32,707 bases of DNA from contig NZ_MUHE01000038.1 of assembly GCF_002217405.1 (NCBI RefSeq), forward strand, positions 1-32,707, read 5' to 3'. The translations under genes were made by a program, and so were the position numbers. The stretch comes from Flavobacterium psychrophilum DSM 3660 = ATCC 49418. Lineage in GTDB: Bacteria > Bacteroidota > Bacteroidia > Flavobacteriales > Flavobacteriaceae. Positions 25,485 through 32,629 of this stretch are shown here, in pieces. Each line of letters begins with the position of its first letter. Position 1 is the stretch's first letter. The notes under the pieces were generated by a model. The model did not search any database. It was not told where the DNA came from and worked only from the letters and a program-made list of their open reading frames with translations.

Positions 25485-26456
25485 TTATAAATCTAAAATG
25501 TAAGCAAAAATAAGTGGAACTACGATTGTAGCATCAGATTCTACGATAAATTTTGGTGTATCTATATCTAGTTTTCCCCATGTAATTTTTTCGTTAGGCA
25601 CTGCGCCAGAGTAAGAGCCGTAACTGGTTGTTGAGTCTGAAACTTGACAGAAATAACTCCAGAAAGGGATGTCGTGCATTTCCATATCTTGGTACAACAT
25701 TGGTACTACGCAAATTGGGAAATCTCCTGCTATACCACCGCCTACTTGAAAGAAACCTATTCCTTTTCCTTGGCAGTTTTCAGGATACCATTTTGCTAAC
25801 CACATCATATATTCGATACCACTTTTCATCGTCGTAGCTGTAAGTTCTCCTTTTATGCAGTAGGAGGAGAAAATGTTGCCCATGGTACTATCTTCCCAAC
25901 CTGGAACTACGATTGGTAGGTTTTTTTCTGCTGCTGCAACCATCCAGGAATCTTTAGGGTCTATTTCGTAATATTGTTGAAGCACACCAGAATTTATCAT
26001 TTGATACATGAATTCATGCGGAAAATATCTTTCGCCTGCTTGTTCTGCTTTGTTCCAAATATGAAACAGATGAGATTGCAAACGACGGAATGCTTCTTCT
26101 TCTGGAATGCAAGTATCTGTTACTCTATTGAAGTGGTTGTCTAGTAATTCTCTTTCTTCTGTTGGGGTTAGGTCTCTGTAATTTGGAATTCTTTTGTAAG
26201 AATTATGCGCCACAAGATTCATAATGTCTTCTTCTAGATTTGCTCCTGTGCAAGAAATAATGTGTACTTTGTCTTGGCGTATCATTTCTGCTAATGATTT
26301 TCCTAGTTCGGCGGTACTCATTGCTCCTGCTAGTGTAATCATCATTTTACCATTGTCTAGTAGGTGTTCTTCGTAGCCTTTTGCTGCATCGACTAATGCG
26401 GCGGCATTGAAGTGCAGGTAGTGTTTTTCGATAAACTGACTTATTGGTCCTTTCAT
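25485..26456 (-). CDS. Deoxyhypusine synthase family protein
   Basis: The family transfers the aminobutyl group of spermidine through an enzyme-bound imine. In eukaryotes and archaea the acceptor is a lysine of eIF5A; in bacteria, which lack eIF5A, relatives are thought to make polyamines such as homospermidine. The 323-residue protein keeps the catalytic lysine K295 in EKITWGKLD, equivalent to K329 of the human enzyme (SWGK). The C-terminal ESDATIVVPLIFAYIL region and NAD-binding glycine-rich stretches (for example TLAGAMSTAE) are also present. It lies downstream of arginine decarboxylase, which supports a polyamine substrate. A gap of 180 bases with a dispersed hairpin separates the two, with no agmatinase gene between. 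Confidence 0.9.
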   Translation of the reverse strand: MKGPISQFIEKHYLHFNAAALVDAAKGYEEHLLDNGKMMITLAGAMSTAELGKSLAEMIRQDKVHIISCTGANLEEDIMNLVAHNSYKRIPNYRDLTPTEERELLDNHFNRVTDTCIPEEEAFRRLQSHLFHIWNKAEQAGERYFPHEFMYQMINSGVLQQYYEIDPKDSWMVAAAEKNLPIVVPGWEDSTMGNIFSSYCIKGELTATTMKSGIEYMMWLAKWYPENCQGKGIGFFQVGGGIAGDFPICVVPMLYQDMEMHDIPFWSYFCQVSDSTTSYGSYSGAVPNEKITWGKLDIDTPKFIVESDATIVVPLIFAYILDL

Positions 26457-26548
26457 TTTTGTTTTTGTTTTTGTTTTTTTGATTTGTTTGCTACGGCTTG
26501 GGTGTAGATTTAGTTATGTATTTAATGGGATGTTTTTTTTTTTTTTTC

Positions 26549-26620
26549 TAGCCCTGATAGTAGTGGAAATCCTTTTTTCTGGCTCCTTTAGCCAGGAAAA
26601 AGATTGCAACGGATAGCAGG
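26549..26620 (-). repeat. Dispersed hairpin element, copy 2
   Basis: On the minus strand the flanks read CCTGCTATCCGTTGCAATC and GGATTTCCACTACTATCAGG, matching copy 1 at 22878-22972 at nearly every base. The core is different: TCCTGGCT and AGCCAGAA arms around AAAGG. It sits between the arginine decarboxylase and deoxyhypusine-synthase-like genes. Confidence 0.85.
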
Positions 26621-26636
26621 AAATAGCTTCTAAAAA

Positions 26637-28031
26637 TTATTTGTAACCTAATATTTTTAGTACGTCTTCGGCTTTTTGTTGTTCAGAAAAAATTTCTGTG
26701 GCAATGATTCCGTTTTCATCTTTATCTATCAGGATATGTTTGGGTTGGGGGATCAGGCAGTGATGCAAGCCGCCGTAACCACCTATTGTTTCTTGGTATG
26801 CTCCTGTGTTGAAGAAGCCTATGTATAAGGGTTTTTCTTTGTTGTATTTTGGCAAATATATGGCATTCATGTTTTGTTCGGAGTTGTAATAATCGTCGCT
26901 ATCGCAGGTCATTCCTCCTAATAAGACACGTTCGTACTGGTCGTTCCAGCGGTTTATGGCGAGCATGATAAAACGTTTGTTTATTGCCCAAGTGTCTGGG
27001 AGTGTTGTGATGAAAGATGAGTCTATCATGTTCCATTTTTCTCTATCATTTTGTTGTTTTTGATACAATATTTGATAAATTGCTCCTCCGCTTTCTCCTA
27101 CTGTAAATGAACCGAATTCAGTAAAAATATTGGGTACATCGACCTCTGCTTCTTCGCAGGCAATTTTTATTTGATTGATGATTTCATCTATCATATATTG
27201 GTAGTCGTACTCGAATGTTAATGAGTTTTTGATGGGAAAGCCTCCGCCAATATTTAGTCCGTCTAGTGTTGGGCATTCTTTTTTTAGTGAGATGTAAACT
27301 TTGATACATTTTACTAATTCGTTCCAGTAGTAGGCGTTGTCATTTATTCCTGTATTGATAAAAAAGTGAAGCATTTTTAGCTCTAATTTATCATTTTCCT
27401 GGATTTGTTTTCTGTAAAACTGAACGATATTTTTATATCCAATTCCTAATCGAGAGGTGTAAAACTCAAATTTAGGTTCTTCTTCGGCAGCAATACGTAT
27501 TCCTATTTTAAATTTGCCTTTTATTTCTGCTTGGAGCAAATCTAATTCTTCATAGTTGTCTATAATTGGAATGGTGTTTTTGTGTCCGTTATTAATAATT
27601 CTTGCAATGTTTTCTATGTATTGGTCTCGTTTGAAGCCGTTGCAAATGACATAAGTGCTTTTGTTTATTTTTCCGTTTTGTAATAAGTTTTCTACAATAT
27701 CTATGTCGAATGCTGAGGAGGTTTCTATGTGAATATTGTTTTTGAAAGCTTCGTTCATAATGTATTCAAAATGAGAGCTTTTTGTGCAATAGCAATAGTA
27801 GTATTTGCCTTCGTAATTGTTTTTTTCCATGGCATTTCTGAACCAAGCTTTGGCTCTTTTTATGTTGCTGGAAATTTGTGGTAAGTAGGTAAATTTTAGT
27901 GGTGTACCGTATTGTTCTACAAGTTTCATTAAGTCTATTTTATGAAACTCGAGATTGTCTTTTGCAAGTGTAAATTCTTCTTGTGGAAAGTAGTAGGTTT
28001 GATTTATTAAGTCAGAATATTTTGTATTCAT
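26637..28031 (-). CDS. speA: Arginine decarboxylase (fold III, PLP-dependent)
   Basis: This enzyme converts arginine to agmatine, the first step of one route to putrescine and spermidine. The 464-residue protein has an alanine-racemase-like PLP barrel; the cofactor lysine is K84 in YYCYCTKSSHFEY. The glycine-rich phosphate-binding motif LNIGGGFPIK and the EFGSFTVGESG segment follow, and the second active-site cysteine is in TCDSDDYY. It is shorter than the roughly 630-residue E. coli SpeA and belongs to the short Bacteroidetes type. It leads a group with the deoxyhypusine-synthase-like and acidic-protein genes. A related diaminopimelate or ornithine specificity cannot be fully excluded from sequence. 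The upstream leader is long (see 28032-28264). Confidence 0.88.
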   Translation of the reverse strand: MNTKYSDLINQTYYFPQEEFTLAKDNLEFHKIDLMKLVEQYGTPLKFTYLPQISSNIKRAKAWFRNAMEKNNYEGKYYYCYCTKSSHFEYIMNEAFKNNIHIETSSAFDIDIVENLLQNGKINKSTYVICNGFKRDQYIENIARIINNGHKNTIPIIDNYEELDLLQAEIKGKFKIGIRIAAEEEPKFEFYTSRLGIGYKNIVQFYRKQIQENDKLELKMLHFFINTGINDNAYYWNELVKCIKVYISLKKECPTLDGLNIGGGFPIKNSLTFEYDYQYMIDEIINQIKIACEEAEVDVPNIFTEFGSFTVGESGGAIYQILYQKQQNDREKWNMIDSSFITTLPDTWAINKRFIMLAINRWNDQYERVLLGGMTCDSDDYYNSEQNMNAIYLPKYNKEKPLYIGFFNTGAYQETIGGYGGLHHCLIPQPKHILIDKDENGIIATEIFSEQQKAEDVLKILGYK

Positions 28032-28264
28032 TTATTTGTCAGATATTTAAAGGGTTAAAAGTATAATAATAATAAGATACTTTTAAATCAAACTCGAATA
28101 TTTGCAAAAATTATTTCTAATTCGTTTTGTCTAAATGAATTTATCGAAAATACAGCCAAGAGCGTTTCTTGTTTTTTTAAAACAGAATTTATAAACCCAT
28201 TTTCAGGTTTTTGGAATCGATTATTGTTGGTGTATTTACAGCCGTTATTCATGACACAAATTTA
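28032..28264 (-). promoter_or_regulatory. Long leader and promoter of the arginine decarboxylase gene
   Basis: On the minus strand TAAATTTG (28264-28257) fits TAnnTTTG, so transcription would start near 28250 and leave about 220 bases of untranslated leader. The leader contains GGCTGTA twice (about 28247 and 28160) and is not as AT-rich as other gaps here. No standard riboswitch is recognisable by eye. The -33 position is weak. Confidence 0.4.
28088..28252 (-). CDS. Possible 54-codon upstream ORF in the arginine decarboxylase leader
   Basis: An ORF starts with ATG at 28252 (MNNGCKYTNNN) and ends with TGA at 28088, 57 bases before the arginine decarboxylase ATG. It matches no family I know and its composition is not distinctive. 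Its ATG lies within a few bases of the predicted transcription start, so it would be translated almost leaderless. It may be chance, or a leader peptide that senses arginine or polyamines. Confidence 0.2.
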   Translation of the reverse strand: MNNGCKYTNNNRFQKPENGFINSVLKKQETLLAVFSINSFRQNELEIIFANIRV

Positions 28265-28306
28265 AAAAAATATTAATGTTATAATATATATATTATTAAA
28301 AAATCA

Positions 28307-29374
28307 TTAATTTTTATAATTTAAAAAAGCTTCTATAATTGTTTCGTTATCAGTAGTTTGGTTTGTTCTTATGTTTCCAATACCATACAAAAGCGCAAAT
28401 TGTACTTTTCCGTACTCATTTTTCTTGTCATGAATGAGTAATTTGATAATATCTTCTTGTTCCTTTTTAGTAATAATTATCTTGTCGAAAATGTTATTTA
28501 AAGTTGTTTTTATTTGGGTATATTCAGTTTCGGAAATTAACTTTTGTTGTAAGGAAATATAGCTTTCTAATATCATTCCGGCAGCAATTGCTTCTCCGTG
28601 TAGTAAATTTGTTTTGTCAGGGTTTTCTAGAAAATAAGTTTCGATGGCGTGACCTAACGTGTGACCAAAATTTAATGCTTTTCTTATCCCGTTTTCGGTA
28701 GGGTCTTGGGTTACAATGTCGCTTTTTATGGTTATCGATTCGAAAATTAAATCATCAAAATCATCAAAATTTATTTCTTTTAGATTTTTAAATTTTTCCC
28801 AGTTCGATTTTTTGGCAATTAGTCCGTGTTTTAGCATTTCGGCAAGACCAGATCGCATTTGGTTTTGTGGTAGTGATTCTAAAAAACTACTGTCTATAAT
28901 GACCATTTCTGGGTTTGTTATGGTTCCAATTTGGTTTTTTAATCCACCTAAATCTACTCCGTTTTTTCCACCAATCGAGGCATCAACCATCGATAATAAT
29001 GTAGTAGGAATATTTATAAAAGCAATGCCACGTTTGAAAGTTGAGGCTATAAAACCTCCCATATCTGTAATTACGCCACCACCAAGATTGATGATTAAAC
29101 TTTTTCTATCGGCACCTAATTCTATTAAAACATTCCAAATTTGCACACAAGTTTCTATTGTTTTGTTTTCTTCGCCTGATTCGAGCTCGATAATTTCTAT
29201 TTCAGACTGTGCTTCAATCATTGGTAATAATTGAGGTAAACAATATTCGTTAGAATTATTATCGACTAAAATAAAAATTTTCGAGTAATTATGGTCTTTA
29301 ATATTACGATTTAAAAAATCATAACCATCTTGACTAAAATGTATTGAATATCCGTTTGAAACTATTGAAACCAT
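28307..29374 (-). CDS. aroB: 3-dehydroquinate synthase
   Basis: AroB makes 3-dehydroquinate from DAHP, the second step of the shikimate route to aromatic amino acids. The 355-residue protein has the NAD-binding motif GGGVITDMGGF (98-108) and the conserved NIPTTLLSMVDASIGGKNGVD region. Zinc ligands are present: E179 in GLAEMLKHG, H238 in NFGHTLGHAIE and H259 in LLHGE. It needs NAD and a divalent metal and is cytoplasmic. The gene diverges from proline dehydrogenase across a 97-base gap and precedes the arginine decarboxylase gene, which has its own leader. Confidence 0.96.
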   Translation of the reverse strand: MVSIVSNGYSIHFSQDGYDFLNRNIKDHNYSKIFILVDNNSNEYCLPQLLPMIEAQSEIEIIELESGEENKTIETCVQIWNVLIELGADRKSLIINLGGGVITDMGGFIASTFKRGIAFINIPTTLLSMVDASIGGKNGVDLGGLKNQIGTITNPEMVIIDSSFLESLPQNQMRSGLAEMLKHGLIAKKSNWEKFKNLKEINFDDFDDLIFESITIKSDIVTQDPTENGIRKALNFGHTLGHAIETYFLENPDKTNLLHGEAIAAGMILESYISLQQKLISETEYTQIKTTLNNIFDKIIITKKEQEDIIKLLIHDKKNEYGKVQFALLYGIGNIRTNQTTDNETIIEAFLNYKN

Positions 29375-29445
29375 ATTAGCGTGTGTTATTTAATATTTTT
29401 ATGCAAAATAAAGTAAAATTTGTATAAAAAAATACGCTACTATAT

Positions 29446-29453
29446 TATATTTG
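29446..29453 (+). promoter_or_regulatory. -7 element of the proline dehydrogenase gene
   Basis: TATATTTG is an exact match to TAnnTTTG. TTTG at 29419-29422 may be the -33 element, although the spacing (23 bases) is longer than usual. Transcription would begin near 29460, which puts the start codon at the ATG at 29472 and not at the upstream TTG at 29451. Confidence 0.55.
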
Positions 29454-29471
29454 CATAACATTATTATTTAT

Positions 29472-30644
29472 ATGGATAAAATTTTCGATAATACCCAAAA
29501 TGCTTTTTCTTTAAAAAGTGATAACGAGCTAGATAGAGCTTATTTTTTGTTTAAAATGATTGCCGTTAAGCCTTTAGTTAGGATAGGAACTGCGGTCACA
29601 AATTTTGCGCTAAACGCTAATTTACCTGTTCAAGGATTAATTCGTGCTACTGTTTTCGACCATTTTTGTGGCGGAATTTCTGAAGATGATTGTATTCCTG
29701 TGGTCGACAAAATGTTTACCAAAGGCGTTTCTTCAGTTTTAGATTATTCGGTAGAAGGAAAAGAAGACGAAGCACATTTTGATGATGCCATGAATATGAC
29801 TTTGAAAATCATCGATTTTGCCAAAGAAAAAAAAGCCATTCCGTTTGCGGTTTTTAAGCCAACAGGTTTCGGACGATTTGAATTGTACGAAAAATTAGGA
29901 GAAAAACAAACCCTAACCAATGCAGAACAAGAAGAGTGGGCTAGAGTAGAAGCACGATTTGAAAAAGTATGTAAAAAAGCTTTCGAAAATAATATTTCGC
30001 TACTTATAGATGGTGAAGAAAGCTGGATGCAAGATGCTGCCGATGAACTTGTTGCTAGAATGATGCAAAAATACAACAAAGAGAAACCTATTGTTTATAA
30101 CACCTTACAAATGTATCGTTGGGACAGATTGGATTATCTTAAAAAATTGCATGAACAAGCAAAAACAGAAGGTTTTTATATAGGAATGAAACTTGTACGT
30201 GGCGCTTATATGGAAAAAGAAAACAAACGTGCCGAAGAAAAAGGATACAAATCTCCTATTTGCGAATCGAAGCAAGCCACCGATGATAATTTTAACGCAG
30301 CGGTTTCTTATATGATTAATAATATAGATAAGATGGCTGTTTTTGCAGGAACTCACAACGAATTGAGTTCTTATACATTGATGCAAAAAATGCAAGAAAA
30401 AGGCATTCCTAAAAATGACGAGAGACTTTGGTTCGGGCAATTGTATGGCATGAGCGATAATATTAGCTACAATTTAGCAAACGAAGGTTATCATGTGGCA
30501 AAATATTTACCTTTCGGTCCTGTAAAAGATGTAATGCCATATTTAATTCGTCGTGCCGAAGAAAACACTTCAGTAGCAGGACAAACCAGTCGTGAACTAC
30601 TATTAATAAAAACCGAACGCAATCGCAGAAAGGGAAAAAACTAA
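29472..30644 (+). CDS. Proline dehydrogenase
   Basis: This flavoenzyme oxidises proline to pyrroline-5-carboxylate, the first step of proline use as carbon, nitrogen and energy source. From the ATG at 29472 it has 390 residues, the monofunctional size; the P5C dehydrogenase half of PutA is absent. Typical motifs are IGMKLVRGAYMEKE in the barrel and the C-terminal YGMSDNISYNL, KYLPFGPV and PYLIRRAEENTSV with the substrate-binding arginine pair. An in-frame TTG at 29451 would add 7 residues but overlaps the promoter, so the ATG is preferred. Its stop codon overlaps the start of the RNase Z gene by one base (TAATG), so translation of the two is probably coupled. Confidence 0.94.
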   Translation: MDKIFDNTQNAFSLKSDNELDRAYFLFKMIAVKPLVRIGTAVTNFALNANLPVQGLIRATVFDHFCGGISEDDCIPVVDKMFTKGVSSVLDYSVEGKEDEAHFDDAMNMTLKIIDFAKEKKAIPFAVFKPTGFGRFELYEKLGEKQTLTNAEQEEWARVEARFEKVCKKAFENNISLLIDGEESWMQDAADELVARMMQKYNKEKPIVYNTLQMYRWDRLDYLKKLHEQAKTEGFYIGMKLVRGAYMEKENKRAEEKGYKSPICESKQATDDNFNAAVSYMINNIDKMAVFAGTHNELSSYTLMQKMQEKGIPKNDERLWFGQLYGMSDNISYNLANEGYHVAKYLPFGPVKDVMPYLIRRAEENTSVAGQTSRELLLIKTERNRRKGKN

Positions 30645-31549
30645 TGAATCTTACCATATTAGGTTGTTATGCGGCCACGCCAAGAACATTTACAAACCCA
30701 ACTTCGCAAGTATTAGAAATAAGAAATAGATTATTTTTAATAGATTGTGGCGAGGGAACACAAGTGCAATTGCGTAAAAATAAGATTAAGTTTTCAGCAA
30801 TAAATCATATTTTTATTTCCCATTTGCATGGCGACCATTTTTATGGATTAATAGGACTAATTTCTACTTTCAATTTATTAAATAGAAACAATAATTTAAC
30901 AGTTTATGGGCCAAAAGGAATTCAGGAAATTATAAAATTACAGTTAAAATTATCTAATTCTTGGCCACAATATGAATTGCATTTTGTAGAACTTACAAGT
31001 ACTAAATCTGAAATTATTTTTGAAGATGATAAAGTAATTGTAAAAACAATTCCATTAAAGCATAGAGTTTATACTAATGGTTTTTTGTTTCAAGAAAAAA
31101 TAAAAGAGCGCAAACTAAATGCAAATGCAGTTCAGAATTACAAAATAGAAACCTGTTATTTTCAAAATATAAAAAACGGAAAAGACATCACTTTAGAAGA
31201 CGGAAGAATTATTCCCAATTCTGAATTAACATTCGATCCGGAAACGCCTAAAAGTTACGCTTTTTGTTCAGATACCATATATAATGAGTCGATTATTCCC
31301 GTAATAAAAAATGTAGATGTTTTGTACCACGAAACCACTTTCCTAGAGTCGGAAGCAGAATTAGCTAAAAAGACCATGCACTCGACCGCCAAAGAAGCTG
31401 CTAGAATAGCACTGCAAGCCAATTGCAAACAACTTATTTTAGGGCATTATTCTACCAGATACGAATCGATAAAACTCTTTAAAGAAGAAGCGCAAACCAT
31501 TTTTTTGAACACTCTTTTGGGAGATGACGGCAAATTTTTTAAATTGTAA
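30644..31549 (+). CDS. rnz: Ribonuclease Z
   Basis: RNase Z is a zinc endonuclease that trims the 3' end of precursor tRNAs. The 301-residue protein is the short-form length. The metallo-beta-lactamase motif is SHLHGDHFYGL, with metal ligands H60, H62, D64 and H65. Later ligands are in IPLKHRVYTNG, AFCSDT and LILGHYSTRY. A flexible-arm region is present between (about 140-190), as in short RNase Z. The start codon overlaps the proline dehydrogenase stop codon, so the genes form one transcript although the functions are unrelated. It ends just before an inverted repeat at 31561-31622. Confidence 0.95.
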   Translation: MNLTILGCYAATPRTFTNPTSQVLEIRNRLFLIDCGEGTQVQLRKNKIKFSAINHIFISHLHGDHFYGLIGLISTFNLLNRNNNLTVYGPKGIQEIIKLQLKLSNSWPQYELHFVELTSTKSEIIFEDDKVIVKTIPLKHRVYTNGFLFQEKIKERKLNANAVQNYKIETCYFQNIKNGKDITLEDGRIIPNSELTFDPETPKSYAFCSDTIYNESIIPVIKNVDVLYHETTFLESEAELAKKTMHSTAKEAARIALQANCKQLILGHYSTRYESIKLFKEEAQTIFLNTLLGDDGKFFKL

Positions 31550-31560
31550 TATAAATGTTA

Positions 31561-31622
31561 GCTTTGGTTATTAACAGATTTTGTGTTTTGAGTAACCAAT
31601 AAAATCTGTAAATAACCAAAGC
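31561..31622. repeat. Inverted repeat between rnz and pdxH
   Basis: Arms of 22 bases (31561-31582, starting GCTTTGGTTATTAACAG, and 31601-31622) match at 21 of 22 positions around an 18-base centre. A further partial copy (ACAAATAACCAAG) follows before the pdxH ATG. There is no T run, so it is not a simple terminator. It may be a small repetitive element or an mRNA stem-loop that separates rnz from pdxH. Confidence 0.75.
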
Positions 31623-31638
31623 CACAAATAACCAAGAA

Positions 31639-32283
31639 ATGAAAGATTTAAGTAATTACAGAAAATCATACGAAAAAAGTGAATTGTTGGAAACGAATAT
31701 TCCCGAAGATCCAATAACACTTTTTAAAAAATGGTTTCATGAAGTAGAAGATTTTGGTGGGATAGAAGAAGTTAATGCCATGACTGTTTCTACCATTGGT
31801 TTAGATGGTTTTCCCAAAGCTAGAGTTGTGCTTTTGAAGCAATTTACCTACGAAGGATTTATTTTTTATACTAATTATGATTCAGAAAAAGGTCGTGCCA
31901 TAGCAAATAACCCAAATATTTGCTTGTCTTTTTTTTGGCATTCATTAGAACGTCAAATTATTATAAAAGGAAAAGTAAAAAAAATTGCCGAGAACCTCTC
32001 TGATGGTTATTTCGAATCTAGACCAAACGGAAGCAAATTAGGCGCAATAGTTTCTAACCAAAGTGAAGTAATAGCATCAAGAATAATTTTAGAAGAAAAA
32101 TTAAAGCAATTAGAGGATAATTGTGTAGGAAAAGAAATTCTTCGTCCTAAAAATTGGGGTGGCTATATTGTTGAACCACAGGAAGTTGAGTTTTGGCAAG
32201 GTCGTCCTAATCGCTTGCATGACAGAATTCGTTATAAATTAAGTGCTGATTTTTATTGGAAAATAGAAAGATTAGCACCTTAA
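31639..32283 (+). CDS. pdxH: Pyridoxamine 5'-phosphate oxidase
   Basis: PdxH oxidises pyridoxine or pyridoxamine 5'-phosphate to pyridoxal 5'-phosphate, using FMN and oxygen. The 214-residue protein is the normal length for a homodimeric member. FMN-binding segments are GFPKARVVLLKQF (about 55-67) and FIFYTNYDSEKGRAI, with WHSLERQIIIKGKVKKI after them. The substrate-binding motif FESRPNGSKLGA and the C-terminal signature EFWQGRPNRLHDRIRY complete the family set. It is cytoplasmic and supplies the cofactor for PLP enzymes such as the arginine decarboxylase here. It follows rnz after an inverted repeat. Confidence 0.96.
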   Translation: MKDLSNYRKSYEKSELLETNIPEDPITLFKKWFHEVEDFGGIEEVNAMTVSTIGLDGFPKARVVLLKQFTYEGFIFYTNYDSEKGRAIANNPNICLSFFWHSLERQIIIKGKVKKIAENLSDGYFESRPNGSKLGAIVSNQSEVIASRIILEEKLKQLEDNCVGKEILRPKNWGGYIVEPQEVEFWQGRPNRLHDRIRYKLSADFYWKIERLAP

Positions 32284-32360
32284 ATACAATATATTCATTA
32301 TAAATTAACAAATTAATTATAATTTATTCATATAATTTACAATTACATTAAATTTTACTC

Positions 32361-32368
32361 TATTTTTG
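32361..32368 (+). promoter_or_regulatory. Promoter of a possible tiny transcription unit
   Basis: TATTTTTG matches TAnnTTTG exactly. It is followed about 19 bases later by the ATG of a 22-codon ORF and, 95 bases on, by a strong terminator. The -33 position reads ACA and does not fit. The surroundings are so AT-rich that chance matches are likely. Confidence 0.35.
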
Positions 32369-32386
32369 TAGTATAAAATTATAGTG

Positions 32387-32455
32387 ATGAATTTTTATTT
32401 AAAAAAAAAGATACGAATACCTCACTTTATAAAAATATTTTTTTGGTTTGTTTAA
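32387..32455 (+). CDS. Possible 22-residue small protein
   Basis: An ATG at 32387 opens a 22-codon ORF ending in TAA at 32453-32455, just ahead of a terminator. The peptide begins MNFYLKKKIRIP and continues into an aromatic, hydrophobic end (FFWFV). A basic front with a hydrophobic tail suggests membrane contact. No family is known to me. The unit could equally be a small RNA without translation. Confidence 0.3.
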   Translation: MNFYLKKKIRIPHFIKIFFWFV

Positions 32456-32463
32456 TTGTTAAT

Positions 32464-32500
32464 AAAAAATGCTTTAGTCCCCCAACTAAAGCATTTTTTT
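32464..32500 (+). terminator. Strong terminator downstream of the small ORF
   Basis: The stem TGCTTTAGT / ACTAAAGCA around a C-rich loop is preceded by six As and followed by seven Ts. It can end either the small transcript proposed here or the pdxH transcript, whose stop codon is 180 bases upstream, and may work in both directions. Confidence 0.85.
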
Positions 32501-32629
32501 GTGCAATAAAAAGATTGCTTTAGCGCATTCTCTTTTTGGTCTTAAAAAATAGGTCACTTATAAATGGTTTAGCATTTGGCTTCTAAAAAAATAGATTTCA
32601 AGTATTTTTATCGATTTTAAAGGTCTAAA

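Noticed and set aside
25485..26456. Evidence for hypusine-modified eIF5A and an archaeal origin of the segment
   Set aside because: Neighbouring genes are ordinary Bacteroidetes genes, and bacterial members of this family occur with polyamine genes; no eIF5A is present.
29744..30440. Two antisense ORFs of 111 codons within proline dehydrogenase
   Set aside because: They lie fully antisense to a clear gene and have the composition of reverse-complement shadows.
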